A stretch of DNA of 64,000 nucleotides from the NCBI GenBank assembly GCA_005239435.1, contig SZNP01000008.1, positions 62,001 through 126,000 on the forward strand. Reading direction: 5' to 3'. Position 1 is the stretch's first letter; every line of letters begins with the position of its first letter. The DNA comes from Halorussus salinisoli (GTDB lineage Archaea; Halobacteriota; Halobacteria; Halobacteriales; Haladaptataceae). The notes beneath the pieces are model-generated. The model saw only the letters and a list, made by a program, of their open reading frames with translations. It made no database searches and was not told where the DNA came from. The translations under genes and the position numbers were made by a program. Below, in pieces: positions 52,503 to 62,142 of this stretch.

Positions 52503-53576
52503 CTACAGCGCGTAGTTCGACACCCAGTAGGCCGCGTACACCGCGAGCAACAGGCCGCCTTCCGGGCGGCCGACTTTCCCCCGGAGGAGAAAGGCCATCA
52601 CCAGCGCGAGCGCCACGAGGAAGAACGGCCAGTGGACCGCGAAGACCGCGTTCGAGAGACCGAGCGGGTGAACCATCGCGATGATGCCAGCGTTTGCGGT
52701 GACGAAGAAGAGCGTACTCCCGACGACGTTGCCGATGCCGACCTCCGGGCGACCCTCGCGGACGGGTTCGACCGTCAGCAGAATCTCCTCCAGACTGGCG
52801 ACGAAACTCATCACGGTCGCGCCGAACGCGAGACCCACGAGTCCGAAGGCGTCCAAGATGTCGCGGGCACCCATCACCGCCAACTCCGACCCGGCCGTCA
52901 TCCCGACCACGGTGAGGAGGACGACGCCGAGTTCGACCAGCCCGCGCTCGTCGTCTTCGTCCGTCTCCTCGCCCGCCCCGTCCTTACCCACGGCCTCGTC
53001 CTCGCCCGCCCCGTCCTTACCCGCGGCCTCGTCCTCGTCCGCCTCCCCGTCTTCGCCCTGTCCCTCGTCCTCGGTCGCTTTCTCCCGGACCTCTCGTACG
53101 TCCTCGGCGTCGAGATACCGGGTCGTCCGCTCGGCTTCCCACCGGTAAATCGCCCAGACGAGCGGGACGAACGCCACGAGCAACAGCACGCCGTCGGTCC
53201 GCGAGAGTCGGCCGTCAGCGCCCAGAACGAAGAGCAAGGCGGGCGAGACGGCCGTGAGAGCGAGGTACTCCCGCGGCGTCGACTCCTCGAAGGGAGCCAC
53301 CACGCCCGCTATACCGACCGCCGCGCCGAGAATGAACAGGGCTTCGCCGAACACGGTGCCGACCGCCACGTCCGGAAGGTCGCCCGCCGCGGCCGCCACG
53401 CCGAGGACCGCGTTTTCGAGGTCGGTTCCGGCGAGCGCGACGGTGAGCAGGAACGTGGAGACCCCGAGTCCCACCGCGGCCTCCGCGACGTGTTCGACGA
53501 ACTCCTCGACGCTCCAGACGACGACCCCGATGCCGACCAGAAAGACGAGTATCGAGACCAGCGGCGAGGCGGCCAT
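52503..53576 (-). CDS. CaCA-superfamily cation exchanger
   Basis: A 357-residue membrane exchanger with two homologous halves of about five helices each. The alpha-repeat motifs are GVSTFLLTVALAGTDLENAV near residues 37-56 and FGATVMSFVASLEEILLTVE near 252-271 (both of the G-x-S/T-x-P/T-E type, with Glu in TDLEN and SLEE). A cytoplasmic loop at about 165-205 is very acidic and holds an exact-length tandem duplication of an 11-residue unit (DEAAGKDGAGE, DEAVGKDGAGE; 33 bp on DNA). It probably exchanges Na+ or H+ for Ca2+ or another divalent ion. Confidence 0.86.
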   Translation of the reverse strand: MAASPLVSILVFLVGIGVVVWSVEEFVEHVAEAAVGLGVSTFLLTVALAGTDLENAVLGVAAAAGDLPDVAVGTVFGEALFILGAAVGIAGVVAPFEESTPREYLALTAVSPALLFVLGADGRLSRTDGVLLLVAFVPLVWAIYRWEAERTTRYLDAEDVREVREKATEDEGQGEDGEADEDEAAGKDGAGEDEAVGKDGAGEETDEDDERGLVELGVVLLTVVGMTAGSELAVMGARDILDAFGLVGLAFGATVMSFVASLEEILLTVEPVREGRPEVGIGNVVGSTLFFVTANAGIIAMVHPLGLSNAVFAVHWPFFLVALALVMAFLLRGKVGRPEGGLLLAVYAAYWVSNYAL

Positions 53577-53678
53577 GTGCCTCTAAAATTGTCGAGCGAG
53601 TCGGAAAAAGTCGGGGGTCGCGGTCGGTCGTCGTTCGGGCGGAACCGCTGGTTCTCGGGCCGTCCCGAAGCCGGTGGG

Positions 53679-53686
53679 GTTTTACG
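53679..53686 (+). promoter_or_regulatory. TATA-like box of the methyltransferase gene
   Basis: GTTTTACG lies 23-30 bases before the GTG at 53709 and supports that start. Confidence 0.45.
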
Positions 53687-53708
53687 GCCACGTTCCGTTT
53701 CGATACCA

Positions 53709-54356
53709 GTGGATTCTAACGACGTTCGTAAGGAGTGGGCCGAGCGGTCGGGGGAGTACTCGCCGAGCTACTACGCCTACTACGGCCCGGACGAGACGAG
53801 CGACCTGATTCTGGAACTGCTCGACTCGTTCGTCGGACCGGACGCGGCCGTCCTCGAACTGGGGTGTAGTTCGGGCCGCCACCTCGCCTACCTCCACGAA
53901 CACGGCTACGGCGACCTCCACGGCGTCGAAATCAACGACGAGGCCTTCGACGTGATGGACGACGCCTACCCGGACCTCGCCGACGCCGGAACCTTCTACG
54001 GCGACGCCATCGAGAACGTCGTCGCCGAGTTCGAGGACGACAGCTTCGACGCCGTCTTCTCGGTCGAGACGCTCCAGCACATCCACCCCGACGACGAGGC
54101 GGTCTTCGGCGAACTGACTCGGATTACCGACGACCTGCTCGTCACCGTCGAGAACGAGGACCGCGACGGGGACGGGGACCGCGACGAGGCCGACAGCGAG
54201 CAGGCGGCGCGGCGCGGCGTCAACTACGTCAACGAGGAGTTCCCGCTCTACTACCGGAACTGGAACCGCATCTTCACCGAGCGCGGCTTCACCGAGGTCG
54301 AACGCCGACCGACCAAGCGCGACACGCTCCGGGCGTTTCGCCCGGACGAAGACTGA
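53709..54356 (+). CDS. SAM-dependent methyltransferase
   Basis: A 215-residue class I methyltransferase. The SAM loop is AVLELGCSSGRHLAYLHEHG near residues 46-65. Motif II is DLHGVEINDEAFDVM, then GDAIENVVAEFEDDSFDAVF with the acidic residue at the purine site, and SVETLQHIHPDDEAVFGELT. An Asp/Glu-rich loop (about 158-172) follows. The target (protein, lipid or small molecule) is not visible. GTG is the start, because the frame that runs back to 51936 has no coding character before it and a TATA-like box is at 53679-53686. Confidence 0.83.
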   Translation: MDSNDVRKEWAERSGEYSPSYYAYYGPDETSDLILELLDSFVGPDAAVLELGCSSGRHLAYLHEHGYGDLHGVEINDEAFDVMDDAYPDLADAGTFYGDAIENVVAEFEDDSFDAVFSVETLQHIHPDDEAVFGELTRITDDLLVTVENEDRDGDGDRDEADSEQAARRGVNYVNEEFPLYYRNWNRIFTERGFTEVERRPTKRDTLRAFRPDED

Positions 54357-54391
54357 CGCCGACGGGACGGCGCGAAAGCGCCGTCTCGACC

Positions 54392-54736
54392 CTACTGGAG
54401 AAGCACCGCGAGTCCGACGACGTTCCAGACGACGAGACCGAGGCCGTAGAAGAGCAGTTTCGCTCGAAGCGAGTAGTCGGAACTCGACCCCGACCCCGGA
54501 ATCATGTCCATCCCTTCGGTCAGGCCGCCCTGATTGCTGTCTTCGGCCTGCCCGAACCCCGAGGCGGGCGCGGCCCCGGCCTCGCCCGCGCCGAGGACGA
54601 CGAGGATGACTCCCGACCCCGCCAGAAGCAGGAGGGTGAGACCCGAACTGTAGACCAGATACGCCGCGCCCACGGTGGCGAGTGCGGCGAGGAGGCTGTA
54701 GCGCGCGATGGGGTCTATCAGAGCGTTCCAGTTCAT
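54392..54736 (-). CDS. Small membrane protein with three hydrophobic segments
   Basis: A 114-residue protein. Two helices at about residues 12-30 and 33-52 (LLAALATVGAAYLVYSSGLT, LLLLAGSGVILVVLGAG), a polar Gly/Ser loop with GFGQAEDSNQGGLTEGMDM, and a C-terminal helix at about 95-114 (LLFYGLGLVVWNVVGLAVL). I believe it belongs to an unnamed haloarchaeal membrane family. It is convergent with the methyltransferase gene. The ATG is at 54736. Confidence 0.62.
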   Translation of the reverse strand: MNWNALIDPIARYSLLAALATVGAAYLVYSSGLTLLLLAGSGVILVVLGAGEAGAAPASGFGQAEDSNQGGLTEGMDMIPGSGSSSDYSLRAKLLFYGLGLVVWNVVGLAVLLQ

Positions 54737-54853
54737 ACGCTGATATGTGTCGGCCGACGTGAAAAGAATAGTGGAACGAGCGGCGTAACACCAACTCCTA
54801 CCGGGGATTGGCCGCAATCACTTACCCTTTGCTGGGAAACGTGTTCAAACATA

Positions 54854-56076
54854 GTGAGTCTCGCAACCGAACTGGCGACCATACTCGGCGTTTTCGCGCT
54901 CGCGTTCGTCGTTCGCCTGCTCGTCTCGGGCGTGACCGACGTTTCCTACTCGGTGGTACTCGTCCTCGCCGGACTCGGCGTCTCCTTGCTCGGCGTCCAA
55001 CCGCCGCTCGTCCTCTCGCACGACGTAATCGTGACGGTACTCCTGCCGACTCTCCTCTTCCGAGGGGCCGTCGAACTGGACCACCAGAAACTCCGGGAGA
55101 ATCTCCTCGTGCCGGTCGTGCTGGTCGTGGTCGGGTTGCCGGTTTCGGTCGTTCTCCTCGGTGCAGTCGGGGTCACGGCCTTCGACTTCCCGCCGGTCGT
55201 CGCGTTGCTGTTCGCCGCGATGATCCTCCCGACCGACCCCGCGGCCGTCCTCTCGCTGTTCGAGGAGTTGGGCGCGCCCGAGCGACTGTCGGTCATCGTG
55301 GACGCCGAGAGTCTGTTCAACGACGGGGTGGCGGTGGTCGTGTTCGGCGTGTTCTTCGAGCTGGTTCGGGCCGCGCCGGGCAGGCGCGTCGACCAGCTAC
55401 TGAGTGTCGCCACGGTGGTCGAACTCGGTACCGAGTTCGTCGTCGTCGGCGTGGGCGGACTCGTGGTCGGCGTCGTCACGGGCTACCTCGGCTACCGAGC
55501 GACCGAGTACGTCACCGACGATATGGTGACGGTCCTGTTCACCGCCGTCCTCGCCTACGGGAGCTTTCTGCTGGCGGCCACGTTCTCGGCGTCAGTGGCA
55601 TCCTCGCCACCGTCGGAACCGGCCTGTCGATGGGGATGGCCGGTGAGTCGTTCACCGCGCGACCCGAGGAAGCCGAGTTCGTGCGTTCGGTCTGGGACAC
55701 CGCCGCCTTCCTCGTCTCGACGCTCATCTACGTCCTCGTCGGCGCGCAGGTCCGACCCGCGGCGCTGACTCGCTCGCTCGGTCTCGTGGCGCTGGCGGCG
55801 GTGCTGGTCGTCGTCGTCCGCGCTATCGCCGTCTACGCGGTCGTCGGCGCGCTGAACGCGACGACCGACGAGGGCGTCCCCTACTCCTACCAGCACGTCA
55901 TGGTCTGGGGCGGTCTCCACACCGTGGTTCCGGTCGCGCTCGTCCTGAGCCTCCCGGAGAACGTCCCCTTCAGGCACGACCTCAGGGTGATGGTGTTCGG
56001 TATCGCGGTACTGGGGACGGTCGTGCAGGGCCTACTGATGCCGTTCGTCCTCCACAAAACGGGCGTTGTGGGTTGA
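54854..56076 (+). pseudogene. nhaP: NhaP/CPA1-type sodium:proton antiporter, frameshifted
   Basis: Two adjoining frames together form one CPA1 antiporter of about 407 residues. Frame 1 (from GTG at 54854) gives LLPTLLFRGAVELDHQKLRE, ILPTDPAAVLSLFEELGAPE and VIVDAESLFNDGVAVVVFGV. It reads correctly to about 55575, then drifts to a stop at 55768. The other frame then reads HVLGVSGILATVGTGLSMGM and continues to 56076. One missing base in a GCGGCC run (about 55573-55580) would explain it. It is either a recent inactivation, an assembly error, or a rare programmed -1 shift. Confidence 0.78.
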
Positions 56077-56080
56077 CCGA

Positions 56081-56848
56081 CTACTCGCGCTCGTCCAACA
56101 CGACCGGAACCCCGCGCTTCGCCACGTCGGCGGCGAACGCGCCCGAGTCGGTCTCCAGCGCCTCGAAGGTGTTGTAGTGAATCGGCAGCACGAGGTCGGG
56201 ACCCATCTCCTCGGCGAGGGCGGCGGCCTCGTGGCGGTCCATCGTGAACGACCCGCCGATTGGCGGACAGAACAGCGACACGTCGAGTTCCCCGTGGCCC
56301 GCCAGCGCGTCGGAGTCGCCCGGCCAGAAGACGGTCACGTCCTCGGCTTCCCGGCCCGGAAGCGTGAGGTGGTAGCCGACGCCGAACCCCTCGGGGTGGA
56401 ACGGTTCGCCGCTCGAATCGGTGTGCGGACCGTCGGGTTCGTTGTACCCCGGCACCGACCGGACGATGACGTCGCCGAACAGTCGGTCGTCCTCCTCGCC
56501 GACCCGGACGACTTCGTAGGGCAGGTCGTCTACGTCCTCGACGTCCCGGTCGATCTTCGGCGGGTAGACCGCCTCGTAGACGACCAGCGTGGCTTCGTCT
56601 CCCGCCACGCGCCGGATGCCGTCCGAGTCGTAGTGGTGGTCGTGAGTCACGAGGACCAAATCGCCGTCTTCGGGCCGGTATTCCCGCGCTTCGGGATGGC
56701 CCGCGTCGGGCGAGTCCGGCCGCCACTCCCCCGTGAGCGTACCGTACCGGCCGGGGTCCACGTAGACCACGGTTCCGTCGGGCGATTCGAGGCGCAGGCC
56801 AGCGTAGCCGAGCCACTCCGCGAGCAGTCCGTCGTGTCGAATCGTCAT
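56081..56848 (-). CDS. UlaG-like metallo-beta-lactamase-fold hydrolase
   Basis: A 255-residue metallo-hydrolase of the UlaG/UPF0173 type. VVYVDPGRYG near residues 27-36, LVLVTHDHHYDSDGIRRVAG near 65-84 (the HxHxD metal site), VSLFCPPIGGSFTMDRHEAA with a second His, and LVLPIHYNTFEALETDSGAF near 219-238 (the terminal His). By family it would hydrolyse lactones or phosphate esters in the cytoplasm with bound metal. It is convergent with the antiporter (4 bases between stops). Confidence 0.84.
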   Translation of the reverse strand: MTIRHDGLLAEWLGYAGLRLESPDGTVVYVDPGRYGTLTGEWRPDSPDAGHPEAREYRPEDGDLVLVTHDHHYDSDGIRRVAGDEATLVVYEAVYPPKIDRDVEDVDDLPYEVVRVGEEDDRLFGDVIVRSVPGYNEPDGPHTDSSGEPFHPEGFGVGYHLTLPGREAEDVTVFWPGDSDALAGHGELDVSLFCPPIGGSFTMDRHEAAALAEEMGPDLVLPIHYNTFEALETDSGAFAADVAKRGVPVVLDERE

Positions 56849-56957
56849 GGCCGAAGGTTGGTCCGGGCGGGCCTAAACGGTTCGGCCTCGGACAGCGTGC
56901 GCTCCGAACGGTCCGACTGGCGACACGTATTTGTCGCCTCACCATCAAATTTCGAGC

Positions 56958-57410
56958 ATGGAAGACGCTCCCGACGACTGGCCCTACGCCGACGAACCCT
57001 CCGTCTGTGCGGCCTGCGGGAGCGACGACGACCGATACGTCGTGGTCGAATCGCTAGGTCTGGGGAGCGGCGATGCGAGGCGGTCTCGCACCGACCGAAA
57101 TCGGCGACTACGGCGGCACTCTCGAGTTCCGATGCTGGCACGCCTGCTGGACCGTCAAAGGCATCGATGCGCTCGAAGACGCCCGAACGCTCGTCGCTCG
57201 GGGCGGTCGCGGCAAGTCCGGCCGAGCCTTCGCGCTGGACGACCAGAAGGTCGCCGCGGCCGCGAAACTCGACGCCCGCCGGGTCGCGGTCGGCGACCTC
57301 CGACCGCTGGAGCTCCGGAGCGACCCCGAGCGCGAACACGTCCGCTCGCAGGACGAGGCGGTCGAGTCGATGCTGGATTCGTGGTTCGAGAGGAGTGAGG
57401 ACCCGTTCGG
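56958..57410 (+). pseudogene. Zinc-ribbon gene disrupted by a frameshift
   Basis: The first frame starts with ATG at 56958 (MEDAPDDWPYADEPSVCAAC, then GSDDDRYVVVES), a good zinc-ribbon half with CxxC, behind a TATA-like box near 56925-56933. It then turns to basic shadow sequence. A second frame beginning near 57073 carries the coding-like remainder: PTEIGDYGGTLEFRCWHACW, TVKGIDALEDARTLVARGGR, then AVESMLDSWFERSEDPFGHA. The second CxxxC pair belongs to the same ribbon. A frame change near 57050-57075 broke the gene. It runs into the 3' end of the Mop gene on the other strand. Confidence 0.6.
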
Positions 57411-57593
57411 TCACGCCTCGTTCTCTATCGTCACCTCGGTCGCTTCGACGACCGCGTTCACCTCGTCGCCCTCTTCGATGCCGAGTCCGTCTACCGAGTT
57501 GCTGGTGATGACCGCCGTCGCTTCCTGCCCAGCGTCCGTCTCCACGACGACTCCGGCATTCGGTTCCCGGGCCGTCTCTCGGAAATGTAGCAC
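57411..57593 (-). CDS. Single-domain Mop/TOBE molybdate-binding protein
   Basis: A 60-residue protein with one TOBE/Mop domain. The strands read NAGVVVETDAGQEATAVITS, then SVDGLGIEEGDEVNAVVEAT and EVTIENEA. Single Mop domains form hexamers that store or buffer molybdate, and TOBE domains are also the anion-binding parts of ModE and ModC. The N-terminus is slightly shorter than typical Mop (no clear ARN motif; it begins MLHFRETAREPN). The start is at 57593. No other molybdate gene is in the window. Confidence 0.72.
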   Translation of the reverse strand: MLHFRETAREPNAGVVVETDAGQEATAVITSNSVDGLGIEEGDEVNAVVEATEVTIENEA

Positions 57594-57626
57594 AACTCAC
57601 TTCTTCCGCCCCGAACAAATCGGAAC

Positions 57627-58478
57627 GTGAGTTCTCGCACCACTCCGAACTTCTGCACGCAGTGCGGCGCATCGCTGTCGCCGGGCGACGCCTTCTGCGC
57701 GCAGTGCGGGACCGCCGTAAGCGACGAAGCGACCGTCTCGAAGGAGGGGGCGGCCACAGCCACCGGAGCGACCGCTTCGACCCGGCGGGCCGACCTCCGC
57801 CGCCGCGTCGAGGACCTCGCGGTCGAGGGCTGGGACGTGAAACGCGACTACGGTGACCGCGTCGTCATGGTGAACCGGGGAATCGGCTCGGTCGGAATGC
57901 ACGTACTCCTGTTCGCGGTCACCGGCGGCGTCGGAAACCTGCTCTACGCGTGGTACAGCTACTCGGCCGGTGCGGAACGGGTCGAACTTCGGGCCGACGG
58001 GACCGAACGCCACCCGTCGAATCACGGCCGCTCGACCGGGTGGAACTGGCGGTCGGCGGTCGCCGTCGCCGCCGGTCTCGCGTTCGGATTCTGCTTGGCA
58101 CTTACCGGCGTGCTACTCCTCGGGGTCACGTCGTCGCTCGTTTCGACCGGCGTCGCGGTCGCGTTCCTGCTCGCGGCAACCGCCTCGGTGGCGTTCAGCG
58201 CCCAGTTCGTCCCCGGTTTCGAGTCGCTCTCGACGTTCGGCCGCCGCCGCACGACCGACGAGAGAGTCGTCGAGGCACCGAACACGCCCTGCTCGGCCTG
58301 CTCGCGCCCGGTCGAAACCGGCGTGCGCCGGACCTTCGCCGAGCGTCGCTACGTCGCTGGCTTTCCGGTCGAGACGCTGAACGAGGGCGAGAACAGCTAC
58401 TGTCGAGCGTGCGCGAACGGAAATCCCTTCGTCGGGGAGCGAATCGACGACCGCGAGAAGAGTCGGGAGTTCGCCTGA
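57627..58478 (+). CDS. Zinc-ribbon membrane protein
   Basis: A 283-residue protein. The N-terminus has a double zinc-ribbon (NFCTQCGASLSPGDAFCAQC, four Cys at about residues 10, 13, 24 and 27). Next is a helical spacer. Two hydrophobic segments follow (about 92-108 and 147-200, the latter probably two helices). Near the C-terminus, a second Cys cluster reads CSACSRPVETG and later SYCRACANGN, forming another CxxC..CxxC pair. It may be a membrane-bound sensor or adaptor. The GTG at 57627 is the start. Function unknown. Confidence 0.7.
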   Translation: MSSRTTPNFCTQCGASLSPGDAFCAQCGTAVSDEATVSKEGAATATGATASTRRADLRRRVEDLAVEGWDVKRDYGDRVVMVNRGIGSVGMHVLLFAVTGGVGNLLYAWYSYSAGAERVELRADGTERHPSNHGRSTGWNWRSAVAVAAGLAFGFCLALTGVLLLGVTSSLVSTGVAVAFLLAATASVAFSAQFVPGFESLSTFGRRRTTDERVVEAPNTPCSACSRPVETGVRRTFAERRYVAGFPVETLNEGENSYCRACANGNPFVGERIDDREKSREFA

Positions 58479-58479
58479 G

Positions 58480-59571
58480 CTACAGCACGCCCATTTCGGT
58501 CAGACGCTCCGGCAGATACGTTTCCGTCACGAAGTCCAGCCCGTGAGACGCCAGCGACTGCTGTTCGGACTTCTTCTCGATGTCGAGTTGAATCTCGATC
58601 TGCTCCTCCCAGTAGTCGGTCTGGAAGCGCGGGTCCTCCAACTCGCTTTCGAGGGCGTTGATGTCCGAGTCGCTCAGGGGGTCGGTCGGCAGGTCGTACT
58701 CCACGATGTCCTCGGGTTGGATGCCGATGTACTGGGCCTCCGGCGTGGCGAGGTACTCGCTGAGGTGGGCCGACTTGATGGACCCGTAGGCGACCGAACT
58801 GAAGATGCGGTACGACCACGGGTCACCGTCGGCGAACACCGTGACCGGCAGGTCCAGTTCGTCGTGGAGGCGCTTGGTGATGCGCCGGGTCGCCCGCGCG
58901 GGCTGACCCTTGAGGTGAACGACGATGGCGTTGTAATCCTCGTCGAACCCGTTCTCGACCAGTCGGTCGCGCATACCACCGGTCTCCACGCAGAGCACGA
59001 AGTCGGCGTCGTGGCCGAGGAACTCGATGGTGTCGGGGTTGTTCGGAATCTGGTAACCGCCCTCGCCCACGTCCTTCTGGCAGTGGATTTCGCGCTCGCC
59101 GCGCCGGGTCTGTTCGCGGAGGTGCAGGGGTCCCATGATGGTCGCGCCCGACTCCTCGGGGCGCATGTGGAAGTCCTCGCGCGTGACCTCCGAGACGATT
59201 TCCAGGTCCTCGACCAACTGGTTCGACTCGTCCTGCGAGGAGAACTGCGCTTCCTCCACGTCCCAGCTCTCGCTGAGGTAGTAGAGCTCACGCAGGGTCG
59301 AAGAGCGGTCCTCCTCCAACTGCTCGGAGAGGAAGTCGATAGTGTATATAGCCTTCAGGAGTTTACGAGCGCCGCGGACGCTGTTGGCGCTCCGGGTGCT
59401 CTCGCGGTCGCCGTACACCCACACGTCCTCGTCCTCGTCGAAGACGATGTTGCTCTTGGTCCGGGTGGGGACCGACATTTCGGGGATTTCCCCCCGCTCG
59501 AACTGGTCGTAGAACTCCGCGGCGAGGTCGATGAGTTTCTCTTGGGCTTTGGCTTCGTTGTCTGCGCTCAT
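58480..59571 (-). CDS. top6A: DNA topoisomerase VI subunit A
   Basis: A 363-residue DNA-cleaving subunit of topoisomerase VI, the archaeal type IIB enzyme and homologue of Spo11. The catalytic tyrosine is in [20 protein letters not shown] near residues 88-107. The Toprim fold includes [19 protein letters not shown] and [20 protein letters not shown] (acidic DxD metal site near residues 250-257). The start overlaps the stop of the top6B gene by 4 bases (59568-59571), so the two are made together. It relaxes and decatenates DNA. Confidence 0.96.
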   Translation of the reverse strand: MSADNEAKAQEKLIDLAAEFYDQFERGEIPEMSVPTRTKSNIVFDEDEDVWVYGDRESTRSANSVRGARKLLKAIYTIDFLSEQLEEDRSSTLRELYYLSESWDVEEAQFSSQDESNQLVEDLEIVSEVTREDFHMRPEESGATIMGPLHLREQTRRGEREIHCQKDVGEGGYQIPNNPDTIEFLGHDADFVLCVETGGMRDRLVENGFDEDYNAIVVHLKGQPARATRRITKRLHDELDLPVTVFADGDPWSYRIFSSVAYGSIKSAHLSEYLATPEAQYIGIQPEDIVEYDLPTDPLSDSDINALESELEDPRFQTDYWEEQIEIQLDIEKKSEQQSLASHGLDFVTETYLPERLTEMGVL

Positions 59572-61961
59572 TGGTTGACTGTGAGTTTGGGGTCCTCGAT
59601 TCCTTCGACGCTAACGTCGAACGATGCATCGCCTTCGACTTCGTACTCCAGCGCGGCCTCGTCGCCGCTCTCGACGGTCGGCGACCACTTGACGAACCAC
59701 TCGCCGTCCATGTCCACGGCGGTCGCGCCGTTCGAGAGGTTCCGTGGCTCCGCGCTCACGATGTCGGTGATTTCCAGTTCCTCGTTCGTGCTGGAGTTGT
59801 TCTCCACGACTAACCGAACTTTGCCGTCCTCGACTTCGCGCTCGACCAGCACGTTGTTCATGATGCGAGCCAGCGCGTCCTCGTACTGCGGTTCGCTCTG
59901 GTCGGTCACGTCGGCAAGTTTCTCGGCCATCTCCGGCAGAATCGAGGCGATGACGTTCTGCTTCTTCTTGCGCTTCTGGAGCGATTTGCGCTTGTTGAGA
60001 TACGACTTCAGTTCGCGGGCGGCCTCCCGAATCGCCAACTCGATCTCGTCCTCGATTTCGGGGACGTTGGCCACCGCGTCCTTGCTCTCGCTGGTGAACG
60101 GGACGTTGGTCGAGGCGACGTGGACCATGATGACCGCCGGGCCGGTCGGGATGCCCGAACCGCCCGGTTGACTGAGGTTGTAGTTGCGCCAGCCGATGGA
60201 CTTCACCACGTCGGTCGTCGCACAGGCCCCGCGCTGGTAGACCAGCGGAACTCGGTTGGCGAACCGGAGCACGTCGGCCTGCCCGTCCTCTTCCAACTCG
60301 CCGCCGTAGGCGATTCCGGCCTCCACGATGAAGGGGTCGCCGCCGTGAACGTCGGCGTCGCGGGTCGAGGCGGCGTAGAAGTCGGCGTCGAACTCCTTCT
60401 TGAGTCCGGCCTCCACGAGTTCGTCGGTGATGGGAGACAGGCAGTTGGTCGGTGGGGAGATGATGTCGGTCTCCTTCATCGCCTCCAGCAGGTCGCTCGC
60501 CATGTCGCGGTCGTCCACGAACTCCCGGGTCTTCGGCACCGCGTCGGGGACCGTCGTCATCGTGTTCCAGACCTCCATCACGACGTTCTCGCGGGCCGTG
60601 TCGCCGATGGTGGCGTCGTCGTGCTCCTCGGTGAGTTCGGCCGCACGGTTCACGTACTCCTGGAGTTCGTCGTGGGTCGCACGGTCGCGGTCGCGGCCCT
60701 TCTCGAACCGCGTCGCGAGGCGCTCGGCCAGACCGTGGATAGTCTCGTCGTCCTTCCGAGTGCTGGTCGCCTTGTCCACGAGCTGGTAGAGGTCGCTCGA
60801 CCTGTCGTCGGTGAGTCGCTCCCACGCGGCTTCGACCGCGTTCTCCTGAACCGTGTCGCCGAACGTCTCGCCGTGGTCGTCGCCGACTGCTTCCGCGGTC
60901 TCGGTTACGACTTCGGCCAGTTCGTGGTGAGAGAGTCGATTTCGGCCGAGGACGGCCTCGGCCACCCGGTCTCCGAATTCGGCGGTCGCGTCCGCGCTCT
61001 TGTTCGAGACCGCGTTTGCGACCGCGCGGGCGAGGTCCGACTTCTCGTGCTGCTGTGGCGGTTGCCACGCGGCTTCCCGTCCGAAGTGGCGGTCTCGGAA
61101 GTTGTCGAGGATGGAGTCGGCGGTCTTGCGACCGACTCGGGTGAACTCCTCCTGGACGAATCCCGAGACGCTGTGGGAGTCGGTCGCCGCCAGCATCTTC
61201 AGGACCGTACCGAGTTCGACGCCGTGCGGATGGGGGCGAATCTCCTCGGTCTCTGAGGGCAGTTCGTCGGTCGCGCGCTCGAACTGCTGGGGTTCGTCCA
61301 TACTCGGTTCCTTGAAGGTGAGCCGAGCGTGGGGGTTGACGACCGCTGTGTGTTTCATGTACTTTATCAACTGTGAGCGAGCGCGCATGTTGGCCTCCAT
61401 CTCCAACTCGATTCGGGTCCCGTGTGTCCGGTCCCACGACGTCGTCCCCGAGTTCTTGATTTCCGGCTCGTTCTCGTCGGTGTCGATGATTAGCTCGAAG
61501 TACTCGGCCTCCGCGCTGCCTTTCGTTCGACTGGTGACTCTGGCGGGCTTGCCGGAGGTGAGTTGAGAGTAGAGGACCGCCGCCGAAATCCCGATACCCT
61601 GCTGACCGCGCGACTGCTCTCTGGCGTGGAAACGGGAACCGTAGAGGAGTTTCCCGAACACCTTGGGGACCTGCTCTTTGGTGATTCCAGGTCCGTTGTC
61701 CTCGACGATGAGGGTGTAGTAGTCGCCCGTATCGTCGATTTCGACGTAGATGTCGGGGAGGATGCCAGCCTCCTCCGTCGCGTCGAGCGCGTTGTCCACA
61801 GCCTCCTTCACAGCCGTCACCAATCCTCGGGCTCCGCTGTCGAACCCGAGCATGTGCTTGTTCTTCTCGAAGAACTCGGCGATGGAGATCTGACGCTGGC
61901 TCTCGGCCAACTCTTCGGCGATCCCCTCCTCCTCGCCGAGCGTCGACTGGATAGATGGCAT
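59568..61961 (-). CDS. top6B: DNA topoisomerase VI subunit B
   Basis: A 797-residue ATPase subunit of topoisomerase VI. The GHKL ATPase is at the N-terminus: [20 protein letters not shown] near residues 52-71 (N box), [20 protein letters not shown] (G1), and [20 protein letters not shown] (G2). It is much longer than the about 530 residues of the Sulfolobus enzyme, because of an insertion of about 200 residues between roughly 300 and 500. Inside this insertion, two similar stretches of about 39 residues start near His344 and His430. The C-terminus (about 640-797) has the beta-rich transducer extension. Confidence 0.95.
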   Translation of the reverse strand: MPSIQSTLGEEEGIAEELAESQRQISIAEFFEKNKHMLGFDSGARGLVTAVKEAVDNALDATEEAGILPDIYVEIDDTGDYYTLIVEDNGPGITKEQVPKVFGKLLYGSRFHAREQSRGQQGIGISAAVLYSQLTSGKPARVTSRTKGSAEAEYFELIIDTDENEPEIKNSGTTSWDRTHGTRIELEMEANMRARSQLIKYMKHTAVVNPHARLTFKEPSMDEPQQFERATDELPSETEEIRPHPHGVELGTVLKMLAATDSHSVSGFVQEEFTRVGRKTADSILDNFRDRHFGREAAWQPPQQHEKSDLARAVANAVSNKSADATAEFGDRVAEAVLGRNRLSHHELAEVVTETAEAVGDDHGETFGDTVQENAVEAAWERLTDDRSSDLYQLVDKATSTRKDDETIHGLAERLATRFEKGRDRDRATHDELQEYVNRAAELTEEHDDATIGDTARENVVMEVWNTMTTVPDAVPKTREFVDDRDMASDLLEAMKETDIISPPTNCLSPITDELVEAGLKKEFDADFYAASTRDADVHGGDPFIVEAGIAYGGELEEDGQADVLRFANRVPLVYQRGACATTDVVKSIGWRNYNLSQPGGSGIPTGPAVIMVHVASTNVPFTSESKDAVANVPEIEDEIELAIREAARELKSYLNKRKSLQKRKKKQNVIASILPEMAEKLADVTDQSEPQYEDALARIMNNVLVEREVEDGKVRLVVENNSSTNEELEITDIVSAEPRNLSNGATAVDMDGEWFVKWSPTVESGDEAALEYEVEGDASFDVSVEGIEDPKLTVNQ

Positions 61962-62142
61962 TCTGTGGTATCTCGTAGCCGCGTGGATGTTAAAGGCTTC
62001 TCGGTGGCGAAGCGAAAGTAAAGACCGTGAACAAATCTTATATTGCTATAGGAAATAGGCGAGGCTCGACCCTCGCCGACCGAGCGTCGCGGCCCGCGCC
62101 GAGCGAGGGTTTGAAGGCCGAAACCGCCGATTTCTAGAACGA
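61962..62142. other. Divergent intergenic region between top6B and the MFS-like gene
   Basis: An AT-rich block, AACAAATCTTATATTGCTAT at about 62032-62051, is the only promoter-like part and could serve either direction. The rest is GC-rich without RNA-like structure or repeat family match. Confidence 0.45.

Noticed and set aside
51936..53700. N-terminal two thirds of an 806-codon plus frame.
   Set aside because: Only its last 215 codons are the methyltransferase; the rest crosses other genes in the wrong frame and is basic.
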